Positions 1 to 12,276 are shown, counted from the stretch's first letter. The stretch is 64,000 bases of DNA from Lethocerus indicus (GCA_019843655.1 JACDQD010000006.1:22338246-22402245), one strand, 5' to 3'. Numbers and translations are program-made. The notes: generated from the sequence alone by a model not told the origin.

Positions 1-574
1 ACATATCTTAACTTAAATTTATATATAATACAACAACGAATAAATCAACCCTTCTACACCTACAGTTTAGTTAACAACATTAGATTTGATTAGAGTTGAC
101 AGAAAGTAATAAATGTCTATGTTTGAAGGAAATTACAAAAAGAAAATTGCATCAACATCCTTCCTGTAGTGTGATTGTGTTCATTCATATATTTCACCGA
201 ACAGTCGTTCCACTGAACGCAGCTATTGATATTGCATTCCCCCCCAATACAACTTGCGATAAATAATTTAATTCTAACCCGAAACTGCTCTGCGAATAAA
301 CACAAATGTAAGAGACCTGGCGTTGTTTTATTCAAGACCGCCCCCTACACGGCAATTCCTTTACCCCCTTTTCGGCAATACCATATTTATAATTCATTCG
401 GAATGGCGATTTCACGCTGACATTTTTCAGCATTACTTCCTTCACGGGACAGATAAAATACACGGTATCTTTATTTATAATGCCTCTTTAAGCGTAACAG
501 TGGTTCGTATAAATATTATAATTTTATAGTTATTTAAATTATTTATCGCAATAAACGTATAGTTTTTTGCAATC
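1..574. other. AT-rich non-coding flank
   Basis: No exon, RNA gene or recognisable repeat is visible. The short open frames here have no domain-like content. The stretch lies 3' of the minus-strand gene that ends at 1026 and leads into the family A element that starts at 583. Confidence 0.6.
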
Positions 575-582
575 AATACCAG

Positions 583-959
583 CATTCTGTAGATTTCGTG
601 TGTTTCTATCTCCTCTCGCTGGTTTGGTCTCTTGCTAGACCGGTTTCGGCTGCTCGCCATCTTCAGTAGCGGTGTTAGTCACTTTTGGCACTTTGGATGT
701 TTTTTGGGCATCCTCACTGCACTGTCACTGTCACTTGTACTGTAAGGCGCTACATGTAAGGAGCTAATACTAAAAGTTAAGACAGAACTGTGTTGGGGGC
801 TAGTATTAGGTGCGCCGTACCATTGGAACTAGTAACGCATTAAACTGAATACAGCACACGTTTTACAGTAAAAGTGACAGTGATAGTGCAGTGAGGACTA
901 AAGTGACTAACACGGCTACTGAAACCAGCGAGTGGAGACAGAAACACCCGCGTTAAACT
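583..959. mobile_element. Family A foldback-like element, copy 1
   Basis: The left arm (about 590-748) and the right arm (about 855-952) are inverted relatives. The left reads ...CTCGCTGGTTTGGTC... and ...CATCCTCACTGCACTGTCAC..., and the right reads GTGACAGTGATAGTGCAGTG... down to ...GGAGACAGAAACAC. The right arm carries internal deletions. The centre holds the shared stem-loop motif at 760-816, in mutated form. An 8-base direct repeat AATACCAG lies at 575-582 and 960-967 and probably is the target duplication. No coding capacity is seen, so the element is non-autonomous. It sits immediately downstream of the terminal exon of the minus-strand gene. Confidence 0.8.
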
Positions 960-981
960 AATACCAGTATTATTTTATATA

Positions 982-987
982 TTTATT
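982..987 (-). promoter_or_regulatory. Candidate poly(A) signal AATAAA
   Basis: A canonical AATAAA on the minus strand lies about 40 bases past the stop codon at 1026-1028. This would give a very short 3' UTR ending next to the family A element. It is position-based evidence only, in an AT-rich region where the hexamer also occurs by chance. Confidence 0.45.
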
Positions 988-1025
988 TTCAAAGGAGCAA
1001 CATCTAAATATTAATATCATTCGAT

Positions 1026-1172
1026 TTACTTTGTTGTCGGCAGTTCTTCATCGTGATTGGAGGACTGAACGTTTTTGGATTCGTCGCTTGTAGGACTGTT
1101 GCTGGGAGTCGATTTTGAGGAACAGTGGATGACCGTAGCCGGCGGGCCGTTGGGGGAGCTGCCACCGGAACC
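1026..1172 (-). CDS. Terminal coding exon of a membrane-protein gene
   Basis: On the minus strand a strong acceptor (TTTTTGAATGAATTTTTCAG) is followed by an open frame of 48 codons and a TAA at 1026-1028. It starts GSGGSSPNGPPATVIHCSSK and ends ...SNHDEELPTTK. The content is Ser/Pro/Thr-rich and polar, as expected of the end of a cytoplasmic tail. The exon starts in phase 0. That matches the GTGAGT donor at 1300-1295 in the frame that follows the in-frame TGA of the upstream exon. A second frame is also open across the exon but reads less like protein. I do not recognise the family. Class 5 semaphorins and other guidance receptors have similar unstructured tails, but this is no basis for a name. 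Confidence 0.6.
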   Translation of the reverse strand, partial: GSGGSSPNGPPATVIHCSSKSTPSNSPTSDESKNVQSSNHDEELPTTK

Positions 1173-1300
1173 CTGAAAAATTCATTCAAAAATATGAGAT
1201 CGATATATAAATGTTGTTACAGTCTCAGAAATTGATTTGTACATTCTTCCAGTGTAGCTGAAGGTGGGGTTTCATCTTAAGATCAAACCCCATCACTCAC
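1173..1300 (-). other. Short intron, 128 bases
   Basis: On the minus strand it begins GTGAGT, the best donor seen in the window, and ends with a T-rich tract and TTTTTCAG. Both junctions fall between codons (phase 0). Its presence argues against a processed retrocopy of the gene. Confidence 0.6.
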
Positions 1301-1750
1301 GGGCTCAAATGTGACTCATTTGTTCCCGTAAAACTGGGACCTATTGAAGCTGTTATGTTTTGGGATCTCTACTGCCTCCGTAATACGGCTCGGCTTTATC
1401 TTTCTCTTTTGTTCCGGTTGATATTCGCCTGCTTGATTGTACTGCGTAATTATTTCGTAATCAATCTGTAAGCATAGTTACCGCGGGAGTGAGAGAGGTG
1501 GGCCCAGTGGGACTGGGGCTCTTCTTGAGGTAGTGGGAAGTGCCTGCGGGGCTCCTGACCGCGGTCGGCTTCCTGTGTACGGGCAGGGGCCGGTCGTGGA
1601 GCGTGCTGCGCCTGGAGCTGGCGCCGCTGCCGCCCACCTTCCTGTGCTCGCGCCGCCTCCGCCGAGTGTACCAGAAGCAAGAGATCGCCCCCAGGCTCCC
1701 GAGGAACAGGCTGCATCCCAGCAGGATGCTTACCAGAGCCGGTGTTGTTA
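1301..1750 (-). CDS. Transmembrane and tail exon with disrupted frame
   Basis: On the minus strand the acceptor TCCGTTGTTACAG precedes TA ACA ACA CCG, so the previous exon must supply one base. The first frame has a hydrophobic segment (ALVSILLGCSLFLGSLGAIS, near residues 4-23), then CFWYT and RRRRREHRK, a typical type I stop-transfer. A Ser/Pro-rich tail follows, including HYLKKSPSPTGPTSL. This frame ends at TGA 1463-1461. From about 1465 another frame reads IDYEIITQYN...SFNRSQFYGNK, meets TGA at 1318-1316, then VTFEP, then donor GTGAGT in phase 0. Ways to reconcile the frames are a one-base indel near 1463-1480, use of donor AAG|GTGGGC (1637) with acceptor CTTACAG|ATT (1466), or a 40-base intron 1481-1442. 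The exon is GC-rich against its surroundings. Coding origin is likely; intactness is not shown. Family not recognised. Confidence 0.6.
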
Positions 1751-3688
1751 CTGTAACAACGGACGACCGATGAAAAACATACGATAAAAAGTGTATTCAA
1801 TGAATCTTAAGTTCTACAGTATACTAACTATAATAAACCACTTCTTCTGCACGGTGGAAGTAACTATCTACCGGAAATTGGACCGTAAACTGCAAATTTA
1901 TTGAATTCAAATACTTAATTTGTCTAAAACTAAACATTCAGTAATTTTCAATTGCAGGCACTCAAATTGACTCTTTTATTATTTTCATGTATAGAAGTCC
2001 GCGGATCAAATCAATTATGCGTGCAATTTTTGGGAATAGATACAGCCGAATATCGGACTTCAAAAATCAAGAACGTAAATTCAAATGGAAATTTGACGCA
2101 GTAATTCGGTTGAATCCATGCTAAAACCAGATTTCTCAGATGAACTTCTCCGCTGATATTGTTAACAATGAAAGCATTGCCGAGGAACGTTCGTACATTT
2201 AATTTTGCCAGCCGTAAAACTCAATTTTTTTTTTAAATGCGGCACGTTATTACGGCCCAACCGTAAAACTTTTTACAGCCACTATGAATTCAGGCGGAAT
2301 ATAAACTACGCTTATTATCTAATTAACCCAGAGGCGTTAACTAAGGAATAATTTATGCAGTAATAAAACAAACTAACGTAAAAAAAAATCTGAAAAATAC
2401 TTGTTTCAAAAGTCTTTCCCTACAAGTAGAAAGCCATACGCGGGTCTGAAATGAATGTCTGTTGGAATGGGAACGGCGAAAAATGTTGGCCGCGTTATTA
2501 CCCCGTATCAGTTCAAGTTTCGGTAATTCGTGTAATAACTGAAATTTGTGATAATTTGCCGAGAACATTTTCAAAGTGGTAATATTTGTGGCGAGAAACT
2601 CGCTCCGACAAGAAGAAAGTTGGGCGCTGTGACTGTGGGGTGGGGAATGTTCCAGTCAGCGATGTTCGGTTCTGAATGTAAATTGGATTGGCAGTTTGAT
2701 TTTACCGACCCGTTACCGTTTCCTGATTTCACCGGCCCCGTAGAAAATTACCTCGCTCGCTCAACGGGGGTTTTTCACCCCCGTGTAACTCAATCCGAGA
2801 TTCCACCGGCCCAAATCAGATAAGATAAGGGCTTAATAACGTATATCGTCGAGTTACACAATCTGTAAGAAGTGTACCGGCGGGACTTTGCTGCCAATAG
2901 AGCGTGCACCCTCCATTACCGATTGGCAAAAGGAAATTACCCCCCAAAAAGATGGCTTCAGCGTGCTGACAACCAGAGAAGAGATTCGATTTCCACTGTA
3001 ACGCTCGATCGGGTACTTTAATTTTACCGATAGCACTTCTCGGTAATTCTTCCGGCCAATTTTCGGCTCCTGATTTCAATGTGCTTTATAACAACTTGTA
3101 ACGTCTTTTATCGTATTCCGAATTACGATAGGTATTACTTTTGTAAATTTCACTAGTAAAATCAAGACATTTCTCAAATATCTTAATATCTCTCAACAAT
3201 ACAAGCGATAGGCAACAAAAATAATTTTTGTCACATACAGGTTTTTTCCTATAGTCTGGGTGTTACCTCGATAGCATTTAATAAATAGTCCATTGTAATT
3301 ACGGTACGTGTTGGAGCATAAATGAGCGGGACGCGTCAACTTGCGAAAGTTAGCGAAGTTTTTTGAAAGGCGCCTTTCAAAAGACTAAAGCCCGTCGACT
3401 TGAGGCCGCCAATAACGGGTCAATCTTCGATCAATCACGCTCACGCCCAACTCCCCCAACACTTCATCATTTATCATCTCTTTTCTACCGGTCTGAGCCT
3501 GTGCGTGTGTAGCCGTGTGTGTGCGCGCGAAACAGAAAAAAGGCAGATTTTGTGCTTTTTTTGTGTTCGAGCCTCGCGTCAATAATATTCACATACTAAA
3601 GCTTGCAAACGACCAATCCCTGGGGTATATTTTCGTAAACCAAGTAATTGTCTGGTGTCGAATAACATTCCTGCCAACTCATAACATC
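1751..3688. other. Non-coding DNA upstream of the membrane exon
   Basis: This should be intron of the minus-strand gene, because the exon at 1750 needs an upstream partner. I found no minus-strand exon here with a phase-1 end and a credible donor. Short open frames at 2353-2574 and 2816-3079 lack splice sites or domain features. Around 2590-2830 the sequence is GC-rich without recognisable content. Confidence 0.5.
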
Positions 3689-4514
3689 TCTAGTTGAGTA
3701 CATTTCCGCACCACCCTCAGGGGAGCGCTCGTCTCGCTGCAGGTAAACCCAACGAACTTTAGTTAAGTACATTGCCGCACCACCCTCAGGGGAGCGCTAG
3801 CGTCCCGACGCAGGTAAACTCAACGAACTTTAGTTAAGTACATTGCCGCACCACCCTCAGGGGAGCGCTAGCGTCCCGACGCAGGTAAACCCAACGAACT
3901 TTAGTTAAGTACATTGCCGCACCGCCCTCAGGGGAGCGCTAGCGTCTCGGTGCAGGTAAACCCAACGAACTTTAGTTAAGTACATTGCCGCACCGCCCTC
4001 AGGGGAGCGCTAGCGTCTCGGTGCAGGTAAACCCAACGAACTTTAGTTAAGTACATTGCAGCACCACCCTCAGGGGTGCGCTAGCGTCGCGGTGCTGTAA
4101 ACCCAACGAACTTTAGTTAAGTACATTGCCGCACCACCCTCAGGGGAGCGCTAGCGTCCCGGTGCAGGTAAACCCAACGAACTTTAGTTAAGTACATTGC
4201 CGCACCACCCTCAGGGGTGCGCTAGCGTCGCGGTGCTGTAAACCCAAAGAAATTTAATTCAGTATATTTCTGCACCACACTCAGGGGGGCGCTAGTTAAT
4301 CGGTGAAAGTGCACCCAACCTGGGTGTCTAGGTTAAACAATTATAATAACCTCAATGCACTTAGTAACTGTGACAATGCAGTGAGGATGCCCAAAGAAAA
4401 TCCATAGTGCCAAAGTGACCAACACGGGTAATGAAGATGGCGAGCAGCCGAAACCTGTCTAGGAAACAACCAAACCAGCGAGAGGAGACAGAAACACACG
4501 AAATCTACGTCTAG
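3689..4514. mobile_element. Family A element carrying a minisatellite array
   Basis: The minisatellite at 3690-4320 runs directly into a family A right arm at about 4312-4505. That arm includes ...GATGGCGAGCAGCCGAAACC... and ...GGAGACAGAAACACACGAAA. The join reads ...GTGTCTAGGTTAAACAATTA..., which recurs in reverse orientation at 36254-36298. No matching left arm is present. TCTAG on both outer sides (3689-3693, 4510-4514) is too short to call a target duplication. The array is therefore a passenger of the element rather than an independent satellite. Confidence 0.7.
3690..4320. repeat. 71-base minisatellite, about 9 monomers
   Basis: Units are spaced 69-71 bases apart, taken from the AGTTAAG marks at 3761, 3832, 3903, 3974, 4045, 4115 and 4186. 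Each contains CAACGAACTTTAGTTAAGTA, then TTGCCGCACCACCCTCAGGG, then AGCGCTAGCG, which is rich in short palindromes. The outermost units are the most diverged and the inner ones nearly identical, the usual result of unequal exchange. Related arrays lie at 34022-34830 and 59525-59680. Confidence 0.9.
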
Positions 4515-7500
4515 AAATTATTAGCTAGAATAATAATAATAAGAAATAACCCATCTTCTGACCAAATCAAAGAGACCTATCTTAGAGTCAAATCACTATA
4601 CAAAAATATGGCGTTGCTTTCAGAGAACAAAAATAACAGGAGATAGTCCCAGTATATAATTGGTAAGAATCGTGGTAGGAGCGTAAGCCTTTTGCCTTTG
4701 TATTAGCGTCATCAGCGCTATCTCCCTACTCCTCTACTCTCCCCCTTTTGTTCCGTAAAACCTTTTCAAGTCCGTTTAATTGACAAGCGGGGCTCCGCAA
4801 AAAGTAAAGTGGCCGCGGCCCCAAGGATCATTTGAGCCCCGGGGATAAGAGGAATAATTGCCTGGCTCCGGTCCCCCCCCCCACCTTTTTTAGTCCGTGT
4901 ACTCACCAAGTCCACCCCCTCCTTCCATCATCCCCCAAAAAATACAAGAAAGAGCGAATATATAGTCTCGCCCCAACCCCCCCAGCCGGATTCCATCTGC
5001 TCGAGGCCTTGAGCCGAAAATCGAACGGGGACGACCCGACGACTACTGTCGGCGAAATATGGCTTCACTTTCACGCACGGCGGCATTCGTGACAGAGCGC
5101 GTAGGAAATATCATTTCGGGCCGCGAATCACAATAGCGCTGGAATACGCTGTATCACAGCCGAGTCTCTGGCGCAGATAAAACGTTCCAGAAGTAACTGA
5201 CAAATATCGACAGATCGTCATTAGATCGTTAATCGATAGAAAATGTTCACCGAATTCATTTAAAAACCTGATATGAAGCAGTGATGTCAGTTTTCAAAGA
5301 GCAATATATTTTGTGGAAGGACCAATAATTTATTTAAACACAAAAAAATTATATTATTATGCACCTGCTGGACTATCTTCTGACTGCAGACATGCTGCTG
5401 GAGCAGCAGAACCGAGGGCGAAAACTGCGTTATTATTCACAGTGGCCCGAATTCGCACCGTCTTGGCCACCCCCAGTTTCGGTCCGAATCAATATTTTTC
5501 ATCACACGGATATTTTCGCATTCGTCGAGTGCGGGGCTGACAAAAGGGGGCGGTCACAATGGAAGGGGTTCGATCTTCAAATCACAGAAAGGAGAGGAGT
5601 CCTGATCCGACTATTAAAGGCTCAGCCACTATATACCCCTTCCATTGTATTCCAGACCGACCCTTAGCGCCACAGCCCCACCAAAAAGGTCCCGCAATTA
5701 GAAAAAATAAACAAGATCAAAATTTACATTTAGTATGCACCTAGTCTCTAAATCTTTTGTAAGGTGTGAGAATTTTGGAGTATTTTGATCTAAGGTTTGT
5801 TGAAAGTATCCAATCGGTTCCTAAGTAAAGAAAAATAATAAAATTATTATTATGATGTGATTGTTTATCACGCGATTTTTTGGTTCCACAACCTACAGAT
5901 TTCGGCTTCTTCCCAATAATATATCGTATTTTTTCACCCGCTCAGAAAACAGTAAATATTTCATTGATTCTGTTTTAATTTGAACTCATTCGGGAGAATG
6001 CCTCCTGCTGTACGGCGCGTGCAGTGTTCCACGAAACAATATTCCCGATAATAAATTTTGAATCGATATCCGACAAAGCGCGTCCGGAAATTATTAATGG
6101 AATTTGATTATTTAATTCTTGGCATGTTTTAGCAAGCGTAAAATTAATTTGTCCCCGTTTAATTAACCGCTTTATTAGGCTATTCTATGAGAAACGGACA
6201 TGATAGAATTTAAATATAATCACTCCTGCGATTTTCTGTCTCCATTCGCCTATTCGGTTCTGGATAGACCCGTTGTCACTGATTTCGGGAACAACCCAAA
6301 TCTGATCATCTCTGTAGACCGAATACTTACAGAATCAATATGCATTGATCATACACAATTCGAATTATTATAAAAATTGAAGGTCGCTTTACAAATACCG
6401 TGGCGACAATTAACCGTTCTAATAATAACTGTTATGCTTCACCAAAATTAATAGATTTATTTCATCGAATCCGGCTCTAATATGGAGGAAACACAACACC
6501 GCTAATAATTGACACTTCCGGCGGCTTTAAATTAAACGTCGTTCGACGAGAAAGGCTTGGTTGGGATAGGTGTGGAAGGGAGGGGTGCGGGGGCGGGGTG
6601 CGAGCGCAATTACGGTTTATACAGGGGGGGCGGGCCGTTGTGTACTCAGGGAAGCGTCACACTCCATCGCTTTGTCTACGCTCAACCCTCCCCTTCCCCC
6701 TGCTCATTGCTTTTCCACCGCCGCCGCCACGTCCAAAATTGAAAAGAGAACCGAGTGTTCCCGCTCAGCAATCTCACGAGGGCCCTCCTGGGGCTTTGTC
6801 GGAGGGGGGGTCGACCCCACGAAAGAATTAGACCCCCCCCCCGGCCTCTTAGATTCGATACCCTCCACTCTATTCAGACACTGTCCGACTTCCTGGCATT
6901 TAATGGCAATTCCTCCTTTCTTTGACGCTAATTTTTCATGGGAAATACTCTCGACGAGACAATCGCGCCTCTTTTCATCAGAAAAAGTGACAGAAAAATA
7001 TTGAAACAGTTTTAATCCTTATGCGAGAATATAGGTATGTTTAATACTATTAGGCGCGTACGGAAATAACATACATAATATAAATAAGTAGTTGTTTGTT
7101 TGGGTGCAATGACTCTCGAATTAGTAGGTATTATTTTTGACCAGAATTTATCTTACTCCCAATGCTCATATTCGGAATATTATTAATGAAATATTTCTAG
7201 GAGCAAGACCGGCTAAAAATTTTAGCAATTTGTATGCCGCTCAATTTGGCCCGCCCCAACTTCCGGGGCTCTACGGTATTGGAAATATCCAAGAGACCCC
7301 TTCCCCCCTCCCTTATTGACACGTCGAAACGAATACATATAAATAGCTTTATAAAAGGAACCCCAATTCTTGAAAATTCGAAGAAAGCGAGAGAGCCCCG
7401 GGCAAATTTACCCCCCTCTCGGGGAACTGGTCTCGTTAACCGGTCCTAACCGGAAAGAAAAGTTACACTCAGAAGCGTTATTAGAAAAAGTCGATGAAAC

Positions 7501-10500
7501 TGTACAACAAACTGTTATCACTCACAGTCTACGTAACAGAGCTTCTTAATTTGATTTTCGGTAGATTTCGGTGCGGCTCACGGTCTCATTGAACTACGAT
7601 CCATCAACAAATAATATATAGACGGGTAAAGGAGAGGGCAAGAAAATGAAGAACATATTGCCTCGTTGAAATTGTTTCTCCAATAAAATTCCATTCTCCC
7701 GGTAATTCGATTGAACAGAATCGGCGACATGGAGGCGGATTAATTCATGGCATTACTTTTATGGGGGGGGGTGCACGTGATCGGGCGCGATGGGAGAGCA
7801 TCTGGCACATCCGGTATTTATGCACGAAAAACAGAGGTAGAGGACGAGACCGGGCCGCGCACAATATATATTGTGGCCAGATTTTGATACGCCCGTCGGC
7901 TTGTTCCTACCCATTTTTATGCCGGCATGAATATATTATTCCTTGGATTCTCATCCGCTCGACCGCATTCCAACCTGCTTTCTCGGTGCGCTTTCCGAAG
8001 ATTATCTACTTTATATAAATACACGCGGTTGGTTTTTTTCCTTTTAAATTCGGTCTTCTATAGATATTTACGAAACCCAGACTTCTGGGTCACAGAGCAT
8101 TACGATTTATGGGCACTTACTTTTTTTTGCAATTGTCTCTTACGTCCAGGGCTTTCCATTAGACACAAGAATAAGGTCGACGGTAGTGTTATATAAATTC
8201 ATTTTAAAAGGTCCTTTTAGAAATTTAACGCTGCTTTCACCCTCCTCCTCCTCCGCGAACAGGACTTTGCGCTTTCGCTACGGAATTTTATAGCTCTAAT
8301 TGATTTAAAACAAAATAGTTAAAAAATTGTACTCGAATTTGGCATTGACTTTCCCCAGATACATAGTTCTAATTGTTTCCAGCATTTCTCATTGCGTTGC
8401 ATCTCTACAGGAATTTGTCAAGAACTATTTTTATTGTGCGTGCGAACACTGATCTGTTCCAGTAATCATAAATTTCAGAACTACAATTTCATATTATGGG
8501 CAACGCCCCCTGCCTAAATCACCGCCGCTGACCCGCCCCATTGGAAATAAATCATCTAAACTTACACTGAAGCCCATTCCTGAACGTCGTTTGGTTCACT
8601 TCCCTCGAAACGAATTCCCCCATAAAAACAATACCATGAATTATTCCGTTTCGGAGTCCACTATACGTTCCTGTCAATTTCATTATTAAATCCGATATCC
8701 CATGCCCCGTCCATGTTTCACAGAAATGGAGAACGCCCACGGGCCGTGTTTCCGCCGGCGAGGGCCCCTCTTCACGTCAGTTCACAACAGCAATACCATG
8801 AATTAATCATTTTTGAAACCGAATCACAGAATTGCAAACTTCCATATAACTGTTTGCAAGAAACTGAAGCTTTGTCATTAATCTCTCTCCACTCACCACT
8901 CAAGTATTTTACCATCGGTATTAAAATCTCGTTGGTAACAGAGAGAGGTTGGCACTCAGATATGAGTTTGATGTCGTCAATCTGACATTTCCTGTCAGCA
9001 CTGTCTATACACTGTTACAAGGATCAGATTTGACGATGGAATTGATTGAAATGGTCGATAAAAACATACGTTACAAAAAAAACATCATGAGAATAAATTT
9101 TACGTAAGAATAAGTATGACAGAATATTAATGAACCAAACTTAAAATCGTAAGGAACTTTTAATTTAAATTTCATATGAGGCATAAATTGCTTTCAAAAT
9201 GAGTTGCTAGGATAATCCTTCATAACTGCGATTACATGAATCCCAAAGGACAATAATCACCATTCTAAAATCTGTAATTTAATTAGGACTTTATATTTTA
9301 GTATTAATCAGCGAATTTCATCGCCCCAGATCAGGATTCTTTATCCTTCATTTTAATACTTTTGCAAATGGCAGTAAATTGTTTCACATCATTCCTTTTT
9401 TTTATATTTATTTTTCTACGTGGCTCGTTTAAAAATATAATAATTAAACATCTAATATCACCACCCATACTCAACCACTCTGACTCAAACTCTCAACCTG
9501 GATTTATGTTACGTTATAATGCTATTATTAATCAATCTTCTTTTTTATATTCTTTAAGAGCTTCCAAGGAACATTGCCTCCTTAAGACACATTAGCCTTT
9601 GCTTCATCACTAATTAAAATAGCAAGCTGACAGCTGACTAATTACCCCAATGACAGGCGAATTTGTGGGCTGAAGAAAACCACTGATAATACTTACCTTA
9701 AATTATAGTAGTAATACTTTATTATGGACCCACTCATATGTTCAAAATTTCAGCTCACAATTCAACAATTCAAATTAGATCCAAGTTCTCTGAACTATCT
9801 GACTTGAAGAGGACTTTCTGGAAGGAAGCGGCGAACGCACGCGCAACGACACAGAAAAGTTGCCGCCTTTATAAGAGTAATTCCTAATTTATACGAGTTG
9901 TTAAAGTGGACTTACTCGAAAGTCCTCTATACGTACAGCTAAAAACCCCTGGTTTTATACTTCTTTTTTTTCAAGCTCGGCGTTAATAACGTTCCAGTGA
10001 GACACAGCGGGAACGGTAAGGGATCATAAGAGAGGAAGGGGCCCGCAATGGCGGCCAACTTTCGCGAGACACTCTCCCCCCGCCGCCCCCCAACCTCGCC
10101 TCGACCTAAAACTTTCTGTTTTTAGTCCAGTTGAAAGTGCATTTAAAATTCAAATTCGAGCCAGTCCTCCTCCCCGATGCGGAGTGGGCCAGAGCCCGCC
10201 TCGCCCGGGATATAAATCCTGCATTCATATCCCAGAATTTTCGACGGGTAACAACATTCGTAGCTTGTGCTCCGGACAGGAGCATTTTTGTAGCGTACAA
10301 TAAATGGAGAAATCATATATTCAAAAATTATTAGAACTGGCAGCCAAGAAATTCTAAACATTATATTATAAAGAATTTGTTTCCCCCAATATCATCAGAT
10401 TGTCTCTGTCCACGCGTATTTTGCCTTAAAAATCCGAATAGAACATTTCAATCCCAAAAAGCAGTACAGAAAAATGGAGACAGAATCGACTAAATACGCT

Positions 10501-11261
10501 TGCGATTGGATAAGAATATATAGTCAATGATGTATTTTTTAAATGTTAGAACGTAAATAAAATATGCAACTAACCTTTGAACATTTCCTGGTAGAAAGAG
10601 ACTATGTGTAACACTATATTTGAACTCTATAAAGAATGTAACCGCACCGGTAAAGCATAAATAAAATTACTATTCACTTCTGACGGTCTTAATTTCGAGT
10701 TAATCGGAATATAGGAATAAAGTATACTGTTTATATGAAGCCCAAGATGGAATGCAGGCTGCATCTAGGAAAGATTTCCATCCCGCCCGAACCCCCCCCC
10801 CCCCGCTCATCCCATTTTACCAGCTAGATTGATAACGTACTTTGGAGATTAAAAAAATAAAAGTATGGAGCTCTCCGAAAAGTTTACGGTCGACTTTGAC
10901 GATTTGAGTAGTGGTGGAGAGGGGGGCACTGCTCGACCCCCGGAGTCGAGCCATCCCCGTGTTTGACTGCAAACAGAAATGACAATTTCGCCAAAGGTTA
11001 TTTGGCTCGAGGGTCGGGAGTTCTCCCCGAATCCTTTATTCATAGACTATTCTATTTGCAGATGTCTAATGCAATTTCGAAACTTCGGGGTAATATTTAT
11101 CTTCCGGAGTGCTCGAATCATGGCTGAGTAAAAATAAAAAAGAAAACAGGAGGGACAGAAAATATAGGACTAAGATGTATGTATAAGGAGGACTCGGCGG
11201 ACGGAAAATACTCATGGAACGTCTAATGAGCTTGCTAAAAATTGCTCCTATCATGAAAATT
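4515..11261. other. Long non-coding stretch with GC-rich patches
   Basis: No exon or RNA gene is recognised. There are C runs at 4873-4882 and 6833-6842, a G run at 7763-7771 and a 13-base C run at 10792-10804. A G-rich block at 6557-6633 contains GGGAGGGGTGCGGGGGCGGG, able to form a quadruplex. A short inverted repeat AGAGGACTTTC / GAAAGTCCTCT lies at 9808-9818 and 9918-9928. Open frames of up to 144 codons (6570-7004) are compositional. The GC-rich patches could be regulatory, but the sequence alone does not show this. Confidence 0.5.
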
Positions 11262-11333
11262 CGGTTCACCTCCGGGATTCAAATCCCATTCGTGGATGCG
11301 TTTACGCAGCGCCATTCTAACGACTAAGCGGTA
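11262..11333 (-). repeat. tRNA-like relic (SINE head or pseudo-tRNA)
   Basis: The minus strand has a box A-like stretch (CGCTTAGTCGTTAGAATGG). About 36 bases later comes a box B-like TGGGATTTGAATCCCGG with a self-complementary T arm. The length of about 72 bases fits a tRNA. The acceptor stem does not pair well and the T-arm G next to the loop is replaced. I read it as a decayed tRNA gene or the head of a tRNA-derived SINE, not as a working tRNA. Confidence 0.4.
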
Positions 11334-11435
11334 TTTTGTCATTACAGTGTTAGTTTTCTTTTAATTTATTATTCAATTTTCATGTTTCTTTGAATATAGT
11401 CTACTTCTTCATTAAATCGTTGGTTTCATATGTGT

Positions 11436-11440
<5 letters not shown>

Positions 11441-11492
<52 letters not shown>
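11441..11492. repeat. (AT)26 microsatellite
   Basis: An uninterrupted AT dinucleotide tract of 52 bases. A tract this long and pure is usually length-polymorphic. Confidence 0.97.
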
Positions 11493-11495
<3 letters not shown>

Positions 11496-12220
11496 AGTGT
11501 ATGACAAGTATAAACTACCTATTTCGTTTACTTTTTCAAGTTGGGTAATACAAGGTTTCTAAGGAAAATTCCCTTTATCCGGCGGACCCTGAAATAATCC
11601 CGAATTCTTTTTCTCTCTTGTCCAAGCGAAATCCTGGCAATAAAACGTTCCCCTAATAAATTAGGGTGGATGGCGGGAGGGCGAGGAAAGGGGGGAAAAA
11701 GAAAAAAAAAGTTTAAGTTGAAAAGCCGTGAAAAGTGGGCCTCAAGTCGGTGTCACGCGTGATTTGTCAACTTGAGTTTCGGTCTGAGCCCGGCCGATAA
11801 AGCGGCGGGAAAGCGAGGCCCCACCCTCTCTGGACACTTTGTCTCCTGTCGGTAAAAATAACTATATGGCCGGTATACACTATACAGCCTGTATACAGTA
11901 TACAGCCGGTCAACCGCCAAATCTCATTTGCGATAGCGTAAATGCCCCCGTCTGGAACGACCCCGTTACTGATTTCCACCCTACGAAAGTGCCAACAGAT
12001 GCGATCGCGAAATTACTTCAAATTTTGTAGTTTGTTATGTCTACAGTTAACCCAGAACAACTTGGAATATTCGGACAGTTATTTCTTCTCATTTAACGAT
12101 AGTATTCATTATGACTATGGTGTTATTCACTACTTTAAGGTGCACAAATATAAAGTATTATAGCACAGTTAACATAACAAAAATAATAGTATAGTTTTAA
12201 TTTTAGAACCTAAGGTTTGC

Positions 12221-12224
<4 letters not shown>

Positions 12225-12272
<48 letters not shown>
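12225..12272. repeat. (TA)24 microsatellite
   Basis: An uninterrupted TA dinucleotide tract of 48 bases, the second of two long TA tracts within 800 bases. Confidence 0.97.

Positions 12273-12276
<4 letters not shown>

Noticed and set aside
5359..5667. Open frame starting MHLLDYLLTADMLLEQQNRG
   Set aside because: The start looks helical, but the rest is not protein-like, other frames are also open, and no splice sites or family fit.
6570..7004. 144-codon plus-strand open frame
   Set aside because: It lies in a GC-rich, homopolymer-rich block with overlapping frames; no domain, no splice support, and its length is expected by chance.
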